From an uncultured Paracoccaceae bacterium (GTDB lineage Bacteria > Pseudomonadota > Alphaproteobacteria > Rhodobacterales > Rhodobacteraceae), in the NCBI GenBank assembly GCA_934500835.1, contig CAKSTR010000003.1, positions 248,001 through 312,000 of the forward strand: a stretch of DNA of 64,000 bases. The letters are read 5' to 3'. Positions 14,927 to 25,521 of the stretch are shown here, piece by piece. Positions within the stretch are counted from its first letter, which is position 1; every line of letters starts with the position of its first letter. Made by a program: the position numbers and the translations under genes. The notes beneath the pieces were generated by a model, which was not told the DNA's origin, made no database searches, and was given only the letters and a program-made list of their open reading frames with translations.

Positions 14927-16476
14927 CCCTGCGCCACCCCGTGGCCGTGGCGATTCTGGCGGTGCTGGCGGCGGCTGTCTTCGGCATCCTGCTGCGGCCG
15001 CTGACTCCGATCGACGAGACGCGCTATCTGTCCGTGGCCTGGGAGATGCATCAGACCGGCAACTGGCTGGTGCCCTCGAAGAATTTCGCGCCTTACAGTG
15101 ACAAGCCGCCGCTGCTGTTCTGGGCGGTCAATCTGGTCTGGCTGTTCACCGGCGTCAGCGAGTTTACCGGCCGTCTGGTGGTTCCCGTCTTCGCCGCGCT
15201 GGCGATCTGGCTTTCCGCGCGGCTGGCGGGCAGGCTGTGGCCCGATGAGGCCGGGATCGGCGGAAGGGCGGCGCTGGCCCTGGCCGGTCTACTCGTCTTC
15301 GACCTGTCGGCCGGGCTGACGATGTTCGATGTGCCGCTGGCGGTGGCGACCCTGACGGGCCTTCTGTGCCTTGTCGATGCGCGGGACAGGCCCGCTTCGC
15401 TTTGGCCCTGGGCGGGGTTCGGTGCGGCGCTGGCGATGGGCGTTCTGGCCAAGGGGCCGGTCATCCTGTTCCATCTGCTGCCGGCGGCCATTCTCTTGCC
15501 GTGGTGGGGCGGTGCGCCGCTGCGCTGGAGCCACCTTCTGCCGCGCCTTTGCCTTGGGCTTCTGGTTGCCCTCGCGCTGGTTGCGCTTTGGCTGGTGCCT
15601 GCCGTGATGGGCGGCGGGCCTGCCTACCGCGATGCCGTCCTGTGGCATCAGAGCGCCGGCCGCCTGAGCGAGTCCTTCGCCCATGCCCGCCCCATGTGGT
15701 TCTATCTGGCGCTGTTGCCGGTCGTCGGGTTTCCGCTGATCCTCAGCCCGGCGCTTTGGCGTGCGGCACGCGCCACCCGCTGGCTGGCCGAGCCGGGGTT
15801 GCGCCTGTGCCTGATCTGGCTGGGGGCAGCCCTGGTGCTGTTCAGCCTGACAAGCGGCAAGCAACTGCACTACCTGGTGCCGGAACTGGCCGCCGCCGCC
15901 CTGATCGCTGCGCGGCTTTCGCGGGGGCTGTCGGGGTTCAGCCTGCTTCCCGCCGGTCTTGTGCTGGGCCTGCTTGCGCTGGGCGCGATCCTTGCCGGTG
16001 CCGGACTGGTGCCGCTGGGCAAGGCGGGCGAGATGCTGGAGCCGCGCAGCGCGTTGATCGCCTGGGCGCTTCTGGTGCTGGCGATCTGCTGGCTGGCGGT
16101 GCGCGAAGGCGGATTTGCCGGCGCGATGCTGATCTCTCTGGGCGGGCTTTGCGCCACCAACCTGCTGATCGGCATCACCGAGGTCGGCCCGAACTTCAGC
16201 ACGCATCCCATCGCCGAGGCGCTGGCGCCCTATGACAAACAGGGGATCGCCTATACCGGCGCGGCCTACCATGCCGAGTTCAACCTGCCGGCGCGCCTGA
16301 CCCGGCCAGTGGCAACACCGGCCGATGCCGGCGCGCTGGCCGACTGGAGCAGGAGCCACCCGCAGGGGGTGATCCTTGCCGGGCAGGGGCCGGATGCCCC
16401 GTCCTGGTCCCCTTTCAAGACGTTTCGATTCCGCGCGCGGGACTACGGGCTCTGGTCCGTCGCCGATGCGCCATGA
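14923..16476 (+). CDS. ArnT-like lipid A/envelope glycosyltransferase (GT83)
   Basis: 517 residues, about twelve hydrophobic helices. It is closer to classical ArnT than the gene at 10308: PIDETRYLSVAWEMHQTGNWLVP with the catalytic Asp-Glu, then YSDKPPLLFWAVNL. GVLAKGPVILFHL also matches the ArnT family. ArnT moves an aminoarabinose or other sugar from undecaprenyl phosphate to lipid A in the periplasm. It starts inside the LAB_N stop (ATGA) and is followed by a GT2 gene that could make the donor. A family-specific sugar cannot be assigned. Confidence 0.85.
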   Translation: MTLRHPVAVAILAVLAAAVFGILLRPLTPIDETRYLSVAWEMHQTGNWLVPSKNFAPYSDKPPLLFWAVNLVWLFTGVSEFTGRLVVPVFAALAIWLSARLAGRLWPDEAGIGGRAALALAGLLVFDLSAGLTMFDVPLAVATLTGLLCLVDARDRPASLWPWAGFGAALAMGVLAKGPVILFHLLPAAILLPWWGGAPLRWSHLLPRLCLGLLVALALVALWLVPAVMGGGPAYRDAVLWHQSAGRLSESFAHARPMWFYLALLPVVGFPLILSPALWRAARATRWLAEPGLRLCLIWLGAALVLFSLTSGKQLHYLVPELAAAALIAARLSRGLSGFSLLPAGLVLGLLALGAILAGAGLVPLGKAGEMLEPRSALIAWALLVLAICWLAVREGGFAGAMLISLGGLCATNLLIGITEVGPNFSTHPIAEALAPYDKQGIAYTGAAYHAEFNLPARLTRPVATPADAGALADWSRSHPQGVILAGQGPDAPSWSPFKTFRFRARDYGLWSVADAP

Positions 16477-16493
16477 CCCCACAGGAGAGCAAG

Positions 16494-17204
16494 ATGAACG
16501 GCGACAGACCTTCGGTTTCCATCGTCATTCCGGTGCGCGACGAGGCCGCCGCCATCACCCCGCTGCTTGAAGAGATCGCAGCGGTCATGGCGGCCCGCAC
16601 CTTCGAGGTGATCGTGGTGGATGACGGGTCCCGTGACGGAACCCTGTCGATCCTGCAGGCGATGGATGCGCGCTATCCCTGGCTGCACCACCTTGCGCAT
16701 GAGCGGTCGCGCGGACAGTCCTCGGCGATCCGCACCGGGGTGCGGGCGGCGCGGTCCCCGGTGATCGTGACCCTGGACGGCGACGGGCAGAACCCGCCCG
16801 ACCAGATCCCGCTCTTGCTGGCTGCGCTTGAGGCCGACATGGCGGGCCGCCTCGGTCTGGTGCAGGGGCAGCGCAAGGTCCGGCAGGACAGCCTTGCCAA
16901 GCGACTTGCCTCGCGCTTTGCCAATGCCTTGCGCGGGGCGCTGCTGCGCGACGGGGTGCGCGATTCAGGTTGCGGGCTGAAGGCTTTCCGGCGCGAGGCC
17001 TATCTGGACCTGCCGTTCTTCGACCATATCCACCGCTTCATGCCCGCCATGATGCTGCGCGAGGGCTGGCAGGTCGGCACCGTCGGAGTCACTCATCGCC
17101 CGCGGGCCAGCGGCCGGTCGAAATATTCGAATCTGGCGCGCGGGCTTGTCGGCATCCCGGACCTTCTGGGCACGGCCTGGCTGATCCGGCGGTCAGGCCG
17201 CTGA
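16494..17204 (+). CDS. Family 2 glycosyltransferase, ArnC/GtrB/DPM1-like polyprenyl-phosphate sugar synthase
   Basis: 236 residues, GT-A fold: VSIVIPVRDEAAAI at the start, VIVVDDGSRDGT, then the DxD-type VTLDGDGQNPP, GLVQGQRKVRQDS and DSGCGLKAFRRE. These match enzymes transferring a sugar from a nucleotide donor to undecaprenyl phosphate. Unlike ArnC and GtrB it lacks the C-terminal pair of membrane helices, more like soluble DPM1. AGGAG at 16483-16487 selects ATG 16494 over an in-frame ATG at 16473 that overlaps the previous stop. With the ArnT-like gene it completes a donor-synthesis plus transfer pair. Confidence 0.85.
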   Translation: MNGDRPSVSIVIPVRDEAAAITPLLEEIAAVMAARTFEVIVVDDGSRDGTLSILQAMDARYPWLHHLAHERSRGQSSAIRTGVRAARSPVIVTLDGDGQNPPDQIPLLLAALEADMAGRLGLVQGQRKVRQDSLAKRLASRFANALRGALLRDGVRDSGCGLKAFRREAYLDLPFFDHIHRFMPAMMLREGWQVGTVGVTHRPRASGRSKYSNLARGLVGIPDLLGTAWLIRRSGR

Positions 17205-17312
17205 ACGCCCTTTCCCCCGGCCCGGTCCTGCGGGCGACACCGATGAAACGGCGACGGACGCTGCGGCCCCTCCGGGGGTGATCGGCATGCCCGTGGCGAT
17301 GCGTGTCCTCGG

Positions 17313-18080
17313 TCAGTCCTCAAGACAGTGGAAACGGAACTGTGGGACCGGGTCGGCGGGATCGGGCAGCCGCCGCGCGCCCACGCGGAAGATTGCGGCC
17401 AGCCGGTCGGGCGTCAGCACCTGCGCCGGCGGGCCGCAGGCGACCAGCCGCCCCCCGTCCATCACCGCCAGACGGTCGCAGCCCATCGCCTGATTGAGGT
17501 CATGCAACGCCACGATCACGGTCACGGGCAGGCGATGGACCAGCCGCAACAGCGACAGCTGGTGGTGGATGTCCAGATGGTTGGTCGGCTCGTCCAGAAG
17601 CAGAAGCTGCGGGCGCTGCGCCAGCGCGCGGGCGATGTGGATGCGCTGACGCTCTCCGCCCGAAAGGGTGGACCACAGCGCCGATTGCAGATGTGCCATG
17701 CCCACGGCCTGCAGGGCATCGGTCACGATGGCGGCATCGGCCGGGCCGAAGGGATGCAAGGCCGACAGCCACGGGGTGCGGCCCAGCTCCACTGCATCGC
17801 GCGCCGTCAGCGCCTCATCCGTGTCGGCCTGTTGTTCGACAAAGGCCATGCGGCGGGCGATCTCGCGCCGGGGCAGGTGGGCCAGCGGGATGCCGTCCAG
17901 GTGCACCTCTCCGCTGGCGCGGGGGCAAAGACCGGCGACAAGGCGCAGCAGGGTGGATTTCCCCGACCCGTTCGGGCCGATCAGGCCAAAGGTTTCGCCC
18001 GGGGTCACCTCAAGCGAGACGCCTTGCAGGATCGTCCGCGGACCGGCGCGCCAGCCGGCATCGGTGACGCTGACTCTCAT
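17313..18080 (-). CDS. btuD: ABC transporter ATPase, BtuD/FecE family (vitamin B12 uptake)
   Basis: 255 residues with every ABC motif intact: Walker A GPNGSGKST, Q-loop FVEQQ, signature LSGGERQRIHIARAL, Walker B LLLLDEPTNHLD and H-loop ALHD. It powers the adjacent FecCD-type permease (4-base overlap). The operon begins with a substrate-binding protein under a cobalamin riboswitch, so cobalamin or a related corrinoid is the probable cargo. Its intact motifs contrast with the degenerate ATPase at 27383. The start gives direct coupling to the permease stop. Confidence 0.85.
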   Translation of the reverse strand: MRVSVTDAGWRAGPRTILQGVSLEVTPGETFGLIGPNGSGKSTLLRLVAGLCPRASGEVHLDGIPLAHLPRREIARRMAFVEQQADTDEALTARDAVELGRTPWLSALHPFGPADAAIVTDALQAVGMAHLQSALWSTLSGGERQRIHIARALAQRPQLLLLDEPTNHLDIHHQLSLLRLVHRLPVTVIVALHDLNQAMGCDRLAVMDGGRLVACGPPAQVLTPDRLAAIFRVGARRLPDPADPVPQFRFHCLED

Positions 18081-19117
18081 CCCCGCCTCCGGTTGTGGAT
18101 CAGGATCAGGGCGAAGCCGGGGGCACCGACAAGCGCCGTGACGACGCCGATCGACACCACCTGTCCGGGGATCAGCATGCGCGAGACGATGTCGGCTGCG
18201 ATCAGGAACACCGCACCCGCCAGCGCCGACCACGGCACCAGCCCGCCATGACGCGGCCCGACGGCGAAGCGCACCGCATGCGGCACCACGAGGCCGACGA
18301 AGCCGATGGAGCCGACAAGGCTGACCATGGTGGCGGTCATCAGCGTGGTCACGCCGATCAGCACCACCTGCACCCGGGGGACAGGGACGCCAAGTGCCGC
18401 GGCCGACCGGCTGCCGAAGGAAAAGGCGTCCATCGGCCGGATATGGGCAAGGCAGACGACAAGACCCAGCACGGCGGCCGGCAGGGCCAGAGAGACATCG
18501 GGCCAGCGGACGCCGGAAAGGTTGCCCAGAAGCCAGAACATGATGCCCCGAGCCTGTTCGGCATTGGCGGATTTGGCCATGAAGAAGCTGGTCATCGCGT
18601 TGAACAGCTGCGACCCGGCGATCCCGGCCAGCACCAGCTGCGCAGGACCGCCGCCTGCCGCCCGCGCCAGCGCCGCAACCAGCGCAAAAGCCAGGATGGC
18701 GCCCGCAAAGGCGCCGGCCGACAGCCCGAAAGCCCCGCCGCCGACGCCAAGGATGGTCACCGCCACCGCCCCGGTGGACGCCCCGGCCGAGACGCCCAGA
18801 AGATAGGGATCGGCCAGCGCATTGCGGATCAGCGCCTGCAACACCACGCCCGACAGCGCCAGCCCCGCCCCGCAGGCCGCGGCGACCAGCACCCTTGGCA
18901 GACGGTAGTTCCAGATGATCCCGGCCTCGACCGGATCAACCGCATGGCCGACGTTCCACAGCTTGTTGGCAAGAACCGCCGCCACCGTCTCAAGCGGCAG
19001 CGGCACCTCTCCGATGACGACGCCGGCCAGCACGGCCAGCGCCAGAACGGCAGCCCCGAAAAGCCCGCGCCAGATCAGCGCGCCGGCAAGGGCGACGGGG
19101 GCTGCCGTCACGGTCAT
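18077..19117 (-). CDS. btuC: FecCD/BtuC-family ABC permease (vitamin B12 uptake)
   Basis: 346 residues with about ten membrane helices and the FecCD signatures NYRLPRVLVAAACGAGLALSG, ALIRNALADPYLLGVSAGAS and GFVGLVVPHAVRF. It forms the channel of the importer, between the substrate-binding protein (4-base overlap upstream) and the ATPase (4-base overlap downstream). Siderophore and B12 permeases share this fold; the riboswitch upstream decides for corrinoids. Confidence 0.87.
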   Translation of the reverse strand: MTVTAAPVALAGALIWRGLFGAAVLALAVLAGVVIGEVPLPLETVAAVLANKLWNVGHAVDPVEAGIIWNYRLPRVLVAAACGAGLALSGVVLQALIRNALADPYLLGVSAGASTGAVAVTILGVGGGAFGLSAGAFAGAILAFALVAALARAAGGGPAQLVLAGIAGSQLFNAMTSFFMAKSANAEQARGIMFWLLGNLSGVRWPDVSLALPAAVLGLVVCLAHIRPMDAFSFGSRSAAALGVPVPRVQVVLIGVTTLMTATMVSLVGSIGFVGLVVPHAVRFAVGPRHGGLVPWSALAGAVFLIAADIVSRMLIPGQVVSIGVVTALVGAPGFALILIHNRRRG

Positions 19118-20124
19118 TGCAGAGCGAAGGCCGGCAGCGCCTCGGCCAGCGTCTCAAGTGCGGTGACGTTGCGGATCGATGGGTCCATGGCATGCGCGTC
19201 CAGAATGACGATGCGGTTGGTCTTGACGGCATCCATTTCCTTCGCGACCGGGTCGGTCTTCAGGAACTCCAGCTTCTTCTCGACATCGTCGGCCGCAAAG
19301 CGGCGGCGGTCCATCCGGGCGATCACGATCACCGACGGGTTGGCGCGCGCGATGGATTCCCAGCTGACGGTCGGCCATTCCTCGTCGCTTTCGACGACGT
19401 TGCGCAGGCCCAGCTTCTCCATCATGTAGCCCGGAGGGCCCTTGCGGCCGGCGACATAGGGGTCCACGTCCATTTCCGCCGAAGAGAACCAGAACACCGC
19501 CGAGGCATCCTTCAGGTCCAGCGCCCTTGCCTTTTCGATGGCGGCGGCCTCGCGCGCCCTCAGGTCGGCGACCAGCGCGACACCCTTGTCGGAGACGCCG
19601 AAGATCTGCGCAAGCTCGGTCACGCCGGCGTAGATGCTCTCCATTTCGAACATTGCCGTGCGGGTGCCGTCCGATCCGGTGGAATTGTCCTTCTTCCAGC
19701 AGTCGGCGGGCAGGATGTAGGTCGGAATGCCGACATCGGCGAATTGTTCGCGCGTGGCGACGATGCCCTGCGGGCCGATGTGCCATTCGTATTGCGCGGC
19801 AACCAGCCCCGGCTTTCTGGCCACGATGGATTCAAAGCTGGGATCGTTGTCGGCCAGCCGCTCGATCCCGGCGTTGAGTTCGGCATATGCGGGCAGCACT
19901 TCGGTGAACCAGACCGAGGTGCCAAGGACTTTGTCGCCAAGGTCCAGGGAATACAGCACTTCGGTCGCGGCCTGCCCGACGGTGACGGCGCTTTCGGGCG
20001 CCTTGTCAAAGGTCAGCTCGACCCCGCAGTTCTGCAGCGTCAACGGATAGGGGGTCTGCGCCACGGCGGGCAGCGCAAGGAAGCCCGCGCCCAGAAGGGC
20101 GGCGGTCAGGGATCTGTGGAACAT
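19114..20124 (-). CDS. btuF: ABC substrate-binding protein, BtuF/FecB family
   Basis: 336 residues starting with a signal peptide cleaved near ALPAVAQ. The mature protein is a class III helical-backbone binding protein (Peripla_BP_2): VGQAATEVLYSLDLGDKVLGTSVW, RKPGLVAAQYEW, and NPSVIVIARMDRRRF. It is longer than E. coli BtuF (about 266 residues) and contains extra internal segments, so a corrinoid other than B12 or a siderophore-like ligand cannot be excluded. As first gene after a cobalamin riboswitch it is assigned to corrinoid uptake. Confidence 0.8.
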   Translation of the reverse strand: MFHRSLTAALLGAGFLALPAVAQTPYPLTLQNCGVELTFDKAPESAVTVGQAATEVLYSLDLGDKVLGTSVWFTEVLPAYAELNAGIERLADNDPSFESIVARKPGLVAAQYEWHIGPQGIVATREQFADVGIPTYILPADCWKKDNSTGSDGTRTAMFEMESIYAGVTELAQIFGVSDKGVALVADLRAREAAAIEKARALDLKDASAVFWFSSAEMDVDPYVAGRKGPPGYMMEKLGLRNVVESDEEWPTVSWESIARANPSVIVIARMDRRRFAADDVEKKLEFLKTDPVAKEMDAVKTNRIVILDAHAMDPSIRNVTALETLAEALPAFALQ

Positions 20125-20289
20125 GAAGCGTCTCCGGCTGAAAGGTCGGCCGGAAACGGGTTGGAGAAGGCCGCCCGGTCGCGGGCACGCACCGGAAGGC
20201 GCGGGCTGGCATGGTCAGATACCCGGGGGCATCCTTGGGCAAAAGTCATATGGCACCTCTCCGGACACCCCGCCCGGGCCGTGTTGCGT

Positions 20290-20470
20290 TCAACGTCGGC
20301 AGGTCTCCTGACTGGCGGGTCATCGGGGTCTCGCGGCCTTCCCATGGCTTGCGCCACAGTGGCTTTGTCGCGAAATCCCTCACCGCCTACAGTTGCGGGG
20401 GCAGTTCCGGTTCACCGGACAGGTCCGGCGACGGATTCCCTTTCAATTCCTTGCGGAAACCGACCTGGAT
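20290..20470 (-). promoter_or_regulatory. Cobalamin riboswitch upstream of btuFCD
   Basis: On the minus strand the elements appear in order: GGTTTCC near 20460, a GAAAGGGAA box, AACTGCCCCCGCAACTGTA, GCCACTG, and the B12 box AGTCAGGAGACCTGCC ending near 20298. These are the conserved blocks of the AdoCbl-type riboswitch. The remaining 165 bases before btuF are the probable expression platform. Binding of cobalamin should turn the importer off. This accounts for most of the gap 20125-20720. Confidence 0.93.
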
Positions 20471-20549
20471 TACCTAGCCGCTATGCCGGGGTCTGGCAAC
20501 TGCCATGGTGGTGGCGGGCGGGCCGAAGCGCGGATGAAGGGACTTGGCG

Positions 20550-20615
20550 CTAACATGTCAGGCGGCGCTTGCGTCCTGCGCCGAAAGGGCGATAACATCT
20601 GAACTGGCATGTTAG
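20550..20615. promoter_or_regulatory. Repeated TAACAT operator-like sites before the L-fuconate genes
   Basis: CTAACATGTCAG (20550-20561) and its near-perfect inverted copy CTGGCATGTTAG (20604-20615, 11 of 12) are 54 bases apart, about five helical turns. A partial copy TAACATCTGA lies between at 20593-20602. They sit 105-170 bases before fucD and next to the B12 riboswitch start. No regulator gene is adjacent. Confidence 0.45.
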
Positions 20616-20720
20616 TTGCCGCCGGTCCGGCGCGGGCGATGCCGGGCGGCCTGAAGAGGGCAAGGTGATGCGGCCTGGCGTAAAGGGGCTTGGCGGACAC
20701 CATCAGAACATGGGGAAGAC

Positions 20721-21995
20721 ATGACGAAGATCACGGGCCTGCGCACTGTGGATGTCCGTTTCCCGACGAGCCGGCATCTGGACGGATCGGACGCGATGAA
20801 CCCCGATCCGGATTATTCGGCGGCCTATGTGGTGCTGGAGACCGACGGCCCGCACCAGGGCCACGGCCTGACCTTCACCATCGGCCGCGGGAACGAGATC
20901 TGCGTCGCGGCGATCGAGGCGCTGAAGCCGCTGGTCGTCGGGCTGGACATGGGCTGGGTGGCGGCGGACATGGGGCGGTTCTGGCGCCATGTCACCGGCG
21001 ACAGCCAACTGCGCTGGATCGGGCCGGACAAGGGGGCGATCCATCTGGCCACCGGCGCCGTGGTCAACGCGGCCTGGGATCTGTGGGCCAAGCTTGAGGG
21101 CAAGCCGGTCTGGCAACTGGTGGCCGACATGTCGCCCGAGGATCTGGTGCGCTGCATCGACTTCCGCTACCTGACCGATTGCATCACGCCGGACTGGGCG
21201 CTGGATTTCCTGAAGAAGCAGGCCGCCGGCAAGACTGCCCGTGTCGAGATCCTGAAGCGCGAGGGCTACCCCTGCTATACCACCAGCGCGGGCTGGCTGG
21301 GCTATGATGACGCCAAGCTGCGCCGCCTGTGCCGCGAGGCGGTGGATGCGGGCTTCCGCTACATCAAGATGAAGGTCGGCCGCGATCTGGCGGACGACAT
21401 CCGCCGCCTGACCATCGCCCGCGACGAGGTTGGCCCCGAGGTCAACCTGATGATCGACGCCAATCAGGTCTGGGAGGTCGATCAGGCCATCGACTGGGTA
21501 GGAAAGCTGTCTTTCGTGAACCCATGGTTCATCGAAGAGCCGACCAGCCCGGATGACATCGCGGGCCACCGCAAGATCCGTGACGGTGTCGCCCCCGTTC
21601 AGGTCGCAACGGGCGAGATGTGCCAGAACCGTATCATGTTCAAGCAGTTCATCATGGAAGGCGCGATCGACGTCGTCCAGATCGACTCCTGCCGGCTGGG
21701 CGGGCTGAACGAGGTGCTGGCGGTCATGCTGATGGCAGCGAAATACGGACTGAAGGTCTGCCCGCATGCCGGGGGCGTCGGCCTCTGCGAATACGTCCAG
21801 CACATGTCGATGATTGACTATCTCTGCATCGCGGGTACCCGCGATGGCCGGGTGATCGAATTCGTCGACCACCTGCATGAGCATTTCCTTGACCCCTGCG
21901 TGATCCGCAACGCGGCCTATATGCCGCCCGAGATGCCGGGCTTTTCGATCCAGATGAAGCCGGAAAGCCTTGAGACTTACCGGTTCAGGGGCTGA
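20721..21995 (+). CDS. fucD: L-fuconate dehydratase (enolase superfamily)
   Basis: 424 residues, the normal length. The N-terminal capping domain begins ITGLRTVDVRFPTSRHLDGSDAMNPDPDYS, which is characteristic of L-fuconate dehydratases. In the barrel, YIKMKVG carries the K-x-K catalytic Lys, DANQVWEV and EEPTSPDD the metal Asp/Glu ligands, ATGEMCQN the third ligand, and CPHAGGVGLCE the catalytic His. It dehydrates L-fuconate to 2-keto-3-deoxy-L-fuconate in oxidative L-fucose breakdown. The SDR gene follows after 3 bases. No fucose transporter or lactonase lies in the window, so the pathway is completed elsewhere. Confidence 0.9.
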   Translation: MTKITGLRTVDVRFPTSRHLDGSDAMNPDPDYSAAYVVLETDGPHQGHGLTFTIGRGNEICVAAIEALKPLVVGLDMGWVAADMGRFWRHVTGDSQLRWIGPDKGAIHLATGAVVNAAWDLWAKLEGKPVWQLVADMSPEDLVRCIDFRYLTDCITPDWALDFLKKQAAGKTARVEILKREGYPCYTTSAGWLGYDDAKLRRLCREAVDAGFRYIKMKVGRDLADDIRRLTIARDEVGPEVNLMIDANQVWEVDQAIDWVGKLSFVNPWFIEEPTSPDDIAGHRKIRDGVAPVQVATGEMCQNRIMFKQFIMEGAIDVVQIDSCRLGGLNEVLAVMLMAAKYGLKVCPHAGGVGLCEYVQHMSMIDYLCIAGTRDGRVIEFVDHLHEHFLDPCVIRNAAYMPPEMPGFSIQMKPESLETYRFRG

Positions 21996-22769
<774 letters not shown>

Positions 22770-22809
22770 CTGAAAGCGAGGTGACGGGCGCGTCCGGCTG
22801 GGTGGCGGC

Positions 22810-25521
22810 CTATTCGGCTGCCAGCACCCGTGCCGGGGCGGGGGTGTAGTTCAGCACCGGCTGCAACCAGCGTTCGGCTTCCTCAAGGGTCATGCCCTTG
22901 CGCTGCGCGTAATCCGCTACCTGATCCCGTTCGACCTTGGCGACGCCGAAGTAATAGGCCTGCGGATGGCCGATATAGAGGCCCGAGACCGAAGAGCCCG
23001 GCCACATCGCCATGCTTTCGGTCAGCCGGACGCCTGTCGCGGCCTCGGCATCCAGCAGCCGGAAGAGGGTGATCTTCTCGGTATGGTCAGGCTGGGCGGG
23101 ATAGCCGGGGGCCGGGCGGATGCCGCGATAGGGCTCTGCGACCAACTCCTCCGGCCGAAAGGATTCGTCGGGCGCATAGCCCCAAAACTCGCGCCGCACG
23201 CGCTGGTGCAGCATCTCGGCCATGGCCTCGGCATAGCGGTCGGCCAGGGCTTTCACCAGGATCGACGAGTAGTTGTCGTTCGCGCGGTCAAAGCGGTCGG
23301 CGATCGCGGCCTCTTCCGGCCCGGCCGTCACCACGAAGCCGCCGACGTAATCCGCCCCGCCCGCCGGTGCGACGAAATCAGCCAGCGCCACGTTCGGGCG
23401 ACCCTCGCGCTTGGCATGTTGCTGGCGCAGGGTGTGAAGGGTGTCCAGGGGGTCCTGGCGGCTGTCATCGGTGAAAAGCCGGATGTCGTCGCCAAAGGTG
23501 TTGGCAGGCCAGAAGCCCACCACCGCGCGCGGCGCGAACCAGCGTTCGGAAATGATCCGTTGCAGCATGGCCTGGGCATCGGCGAACAGCGCCCGCGCCG
23601 CTTCGCCCTGTTTGGGGTCGTCAAGGATCCTGGGGTAGACGCCCTTCAACTCCCAGGTCTGGAAGAACGGCGTCCAGTCGATGAAACGGGCGATGTCGGC
23701 CAGATCCCAGTCATCCACCGTTCGCGCACCAAGGAACTGCGGCGCGGGCACCGTGTAATCCGTCCAGTCGATCCGCATCGCATTGGCACGGGCGGCGGGC
23801 AGGCCGACGCGGACCTTGGCCCGTTCGGCCCGTTCGTGCCGCTCGGCGACTTCGGCATATTCCTGACGAATGCCTGCGGTGAAATCGGCCTTCTGGCCGT
23901 CCGAGAGCAGACTTCCGACCACCCCGACGGCCCGGCTGGCGTCCAGCACATAGACCGCCGGCCCCTGGTAGCGCGGCGCGATCTTCACCGCCGTATGTAC
24001 CTTCGAGGTGGTTGCCCCGCCGATCAGCAGGGGGATGGAGAAGCCTTCGCGCTGCATCTCGGCCGCCATATGGACCATTTCATCCAGCGATGGCGTGATC
24101 AGGCCCGACAGGCCGATGGCATCCACCTTCTCGGCCCTTGCCACCTCAAGGATCTTCTGCGGCGGGACCATCACGCCCAGATCGACGATCTCATAATTGT
24201 TGCAGGCCAGCACGACACCGACGATGTTCTTGCCGATGTCATGCACATCGCCCTTCACCGTCGCCATCAGGATCTTGCCGGCCGACTGCCGCCCTTGCCC
24301 GCCGCCCGCGGCCTTTTCGGCATCCATGTAGGGCAGCAGCACCGCAACCGCCTGCTTCATCACGCGGGCCGATTTCACCACTTGCGGCAGGAACATCTTG
24401 CCCGCGCCGAACAGATCGCCGACCACGTTCATCCCCGCCATCAGCGGGCCTTCGATCACCTCCAGCGGACGGGCCGCCATCTGGCGCGCGACCTCGGTGT
24501 CCTCTTCGATGAACTCGGTGATGCCGTTGACCAGCGCATGTTCAAGCCGCTTCTCCACCGTCCAGTCGCGCCACGCCAGATCCCGGGTCTTTTCCTCTTT
24601 CGCGCCGCCCTTGAAGCGGTCGGCAATCTCCAGCATCCGGTCGGTGGCGTCGGGGCGACGGTTGAGGACGACATCCTCGCAGCGTTCGCGCAAGTCGGGG
24701 TCGATCTGGTCATAGACTGCCAGCTGGCCCGCGTTGACGATCCCCATGTCCATGCCCGCCGCAATGGCATGGTAAAGGAACACCGCGTGCATCGCCTCGC
24801 GCACGGGTTCATTGCCGCGGAAGCTGAACGAGAGGTTGGAAACCCCGCCTGAGATATGGGCGTGCGGCAGGTTCTGCCGGATCCAGCGGGTGGCTTCGAT
24901 GAAATCGACGCCGTAGTTGTTGTGCTCCTCGATCCCCGTCGCCACGGCGAAGATATTGGGATCGAAGATGATGTCCTCGGGCGGGAAGCCGACCTCTTCG
25001 GTCAGGATGCGATAGGCGCGGGCGCAGATTTCGGTCTTGCGTTGATAGGTATCGGCCTGACCCCGTTCGTCAAAGGCCATGACCACCACGGCCGCGCCAT
25101 AGGCCAGGCAAAGGCCCGCATGGTGGCGAAAGGCCTCTTCGCCCTCTTTCATGCTGATCGAATTGACGATGGGCTTGCCCTGCACGCATTTCAGCCCGGC
25201 CTCGATCACCTCCCATTTCGAGGAGTCGATCATCACCGGCACGCGGGCGATGTCCGGCTCGGCCGCCAGCAGGTTCAGGTAGTCCACCATCGCCTGTTTG
25301 CTGTCGATCAGGCCCTCGTCCATGTTGATGTCGATGATCTGCGCGCCGTTTTCCACCTGATCGCGCGCCACCTCCAGCGCGGCGGAGTAGTCGCGGTTGA
25401 CGATCAGCTTGCGGAACTTCGCGCTGCCGGTGACGTTCGTCCGCTCGCCCACGTTGACGAAGGGGATGTCCGGGGTCAGGACGAAGGGTTCCAGCCCCGA
25501 AAGGCGCAGGTAGGGGATCAT
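22810..25521 (-). CDS. metH: Methionine synthase, B12-binding and activation part (MetH2)
   Basis: 903 residues containing everything of MetH except the homocysteine domain: pterin-binding domain ([16 protein letters not shown] near residue 22), four-helix cap, cobalamin-binding Rossmann domain with the cobalt-ligating His in [11 protein letters not shown], and the C-terminal AdoMet activation domain ([24 protein letters not shown]). It methylates homocysteine using methyl-tetrahydrofolate and cobalamin, together with the protein encoded just upstream (4-base ATGA overlap). The split is clean at the domain boundary and both halves keep their key residues, so this is a functional two-subunit enzyme rather than a frameshift. 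Confidence 0.93.
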   Translation of the reverse strand: MIPYLRLSGLEPFVLTPDIPFVNVGERTNVTGSAKFRKLIVNRDYSAALEVARDQVENGAQIIDINMDEGLIDSKQAMVDYLNLLAAEPDIARVPVMIDSSKWEVIEAGLKCVQGKPIVNSISMKEGEEAFRHHAGLCLAYGAAVVVMAFDERGQADTYQRKTEICARAYRILTEEVGFPPEDIIFDPNIFAVATGIEEHNNYGVDFIEATRWIRQNLPHAHISGGVSNLSFSFRGNEPVREAMHAVFLYHAIAAGMDMGIVNAGQLAVYDQIDPDLRERCEDVVLNRRPDATDRMLEIADRFKGGAKEEKTRDLAWRDWTVEKRLEHALVNGITEFIEEDTEVARQMAARPLEVIEGPLMAGMNVVGDLFGAGKMFLPQVVKSARVMKQAVAVLLPYMDAEKAAGGGQGRQSAGKILMATVKGDVHDIGKNIVGVVLACNNYEIVDLGVMVPPQKILEVARAEKVDAIGLSGLITPSLDEMVHMAAEMQREGFSIPLLIGGATTSKVHTAVKIAPRYQGPAVYVLDASRAVGVVGSLLSDGQKADFTAGIRQEYAEVAERHERAERAKVRVGLPAARANAMRIDWTDYTVPAPQFLGARTVDDWDLADIARFIDWTPFFQTWELKGVYPRILDDPKQGEAARALFADAQAMLQRIISERWFAPRAVVGFWPANTFGDDIRLFTDDSRQDPLDTLHTLRQQHAKREGRPNVALADFVAPAGGADYVGGFVVTAGPEEAAIADRFDRANDNYSSILVKALADRYAEAMAEMLHQRVRREFWGYAPDESFRPEELVAEPYRGIRPAPGYPAQPDHTEKITLFRLLDAEAATGVRLTESMAMWPGSSVSGLYIGHPQAYYFGVAKVERDQVADYAQRKGMTLEEAERWLQPVLNYTPAPARVLAAE

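Noticed and set aside
25518..25521. Split metH as a frameshifted pseudogene
   Set aside because: Both parts keep all catalytic residues and meet at a domain boundary with a normal ATGA overlap.
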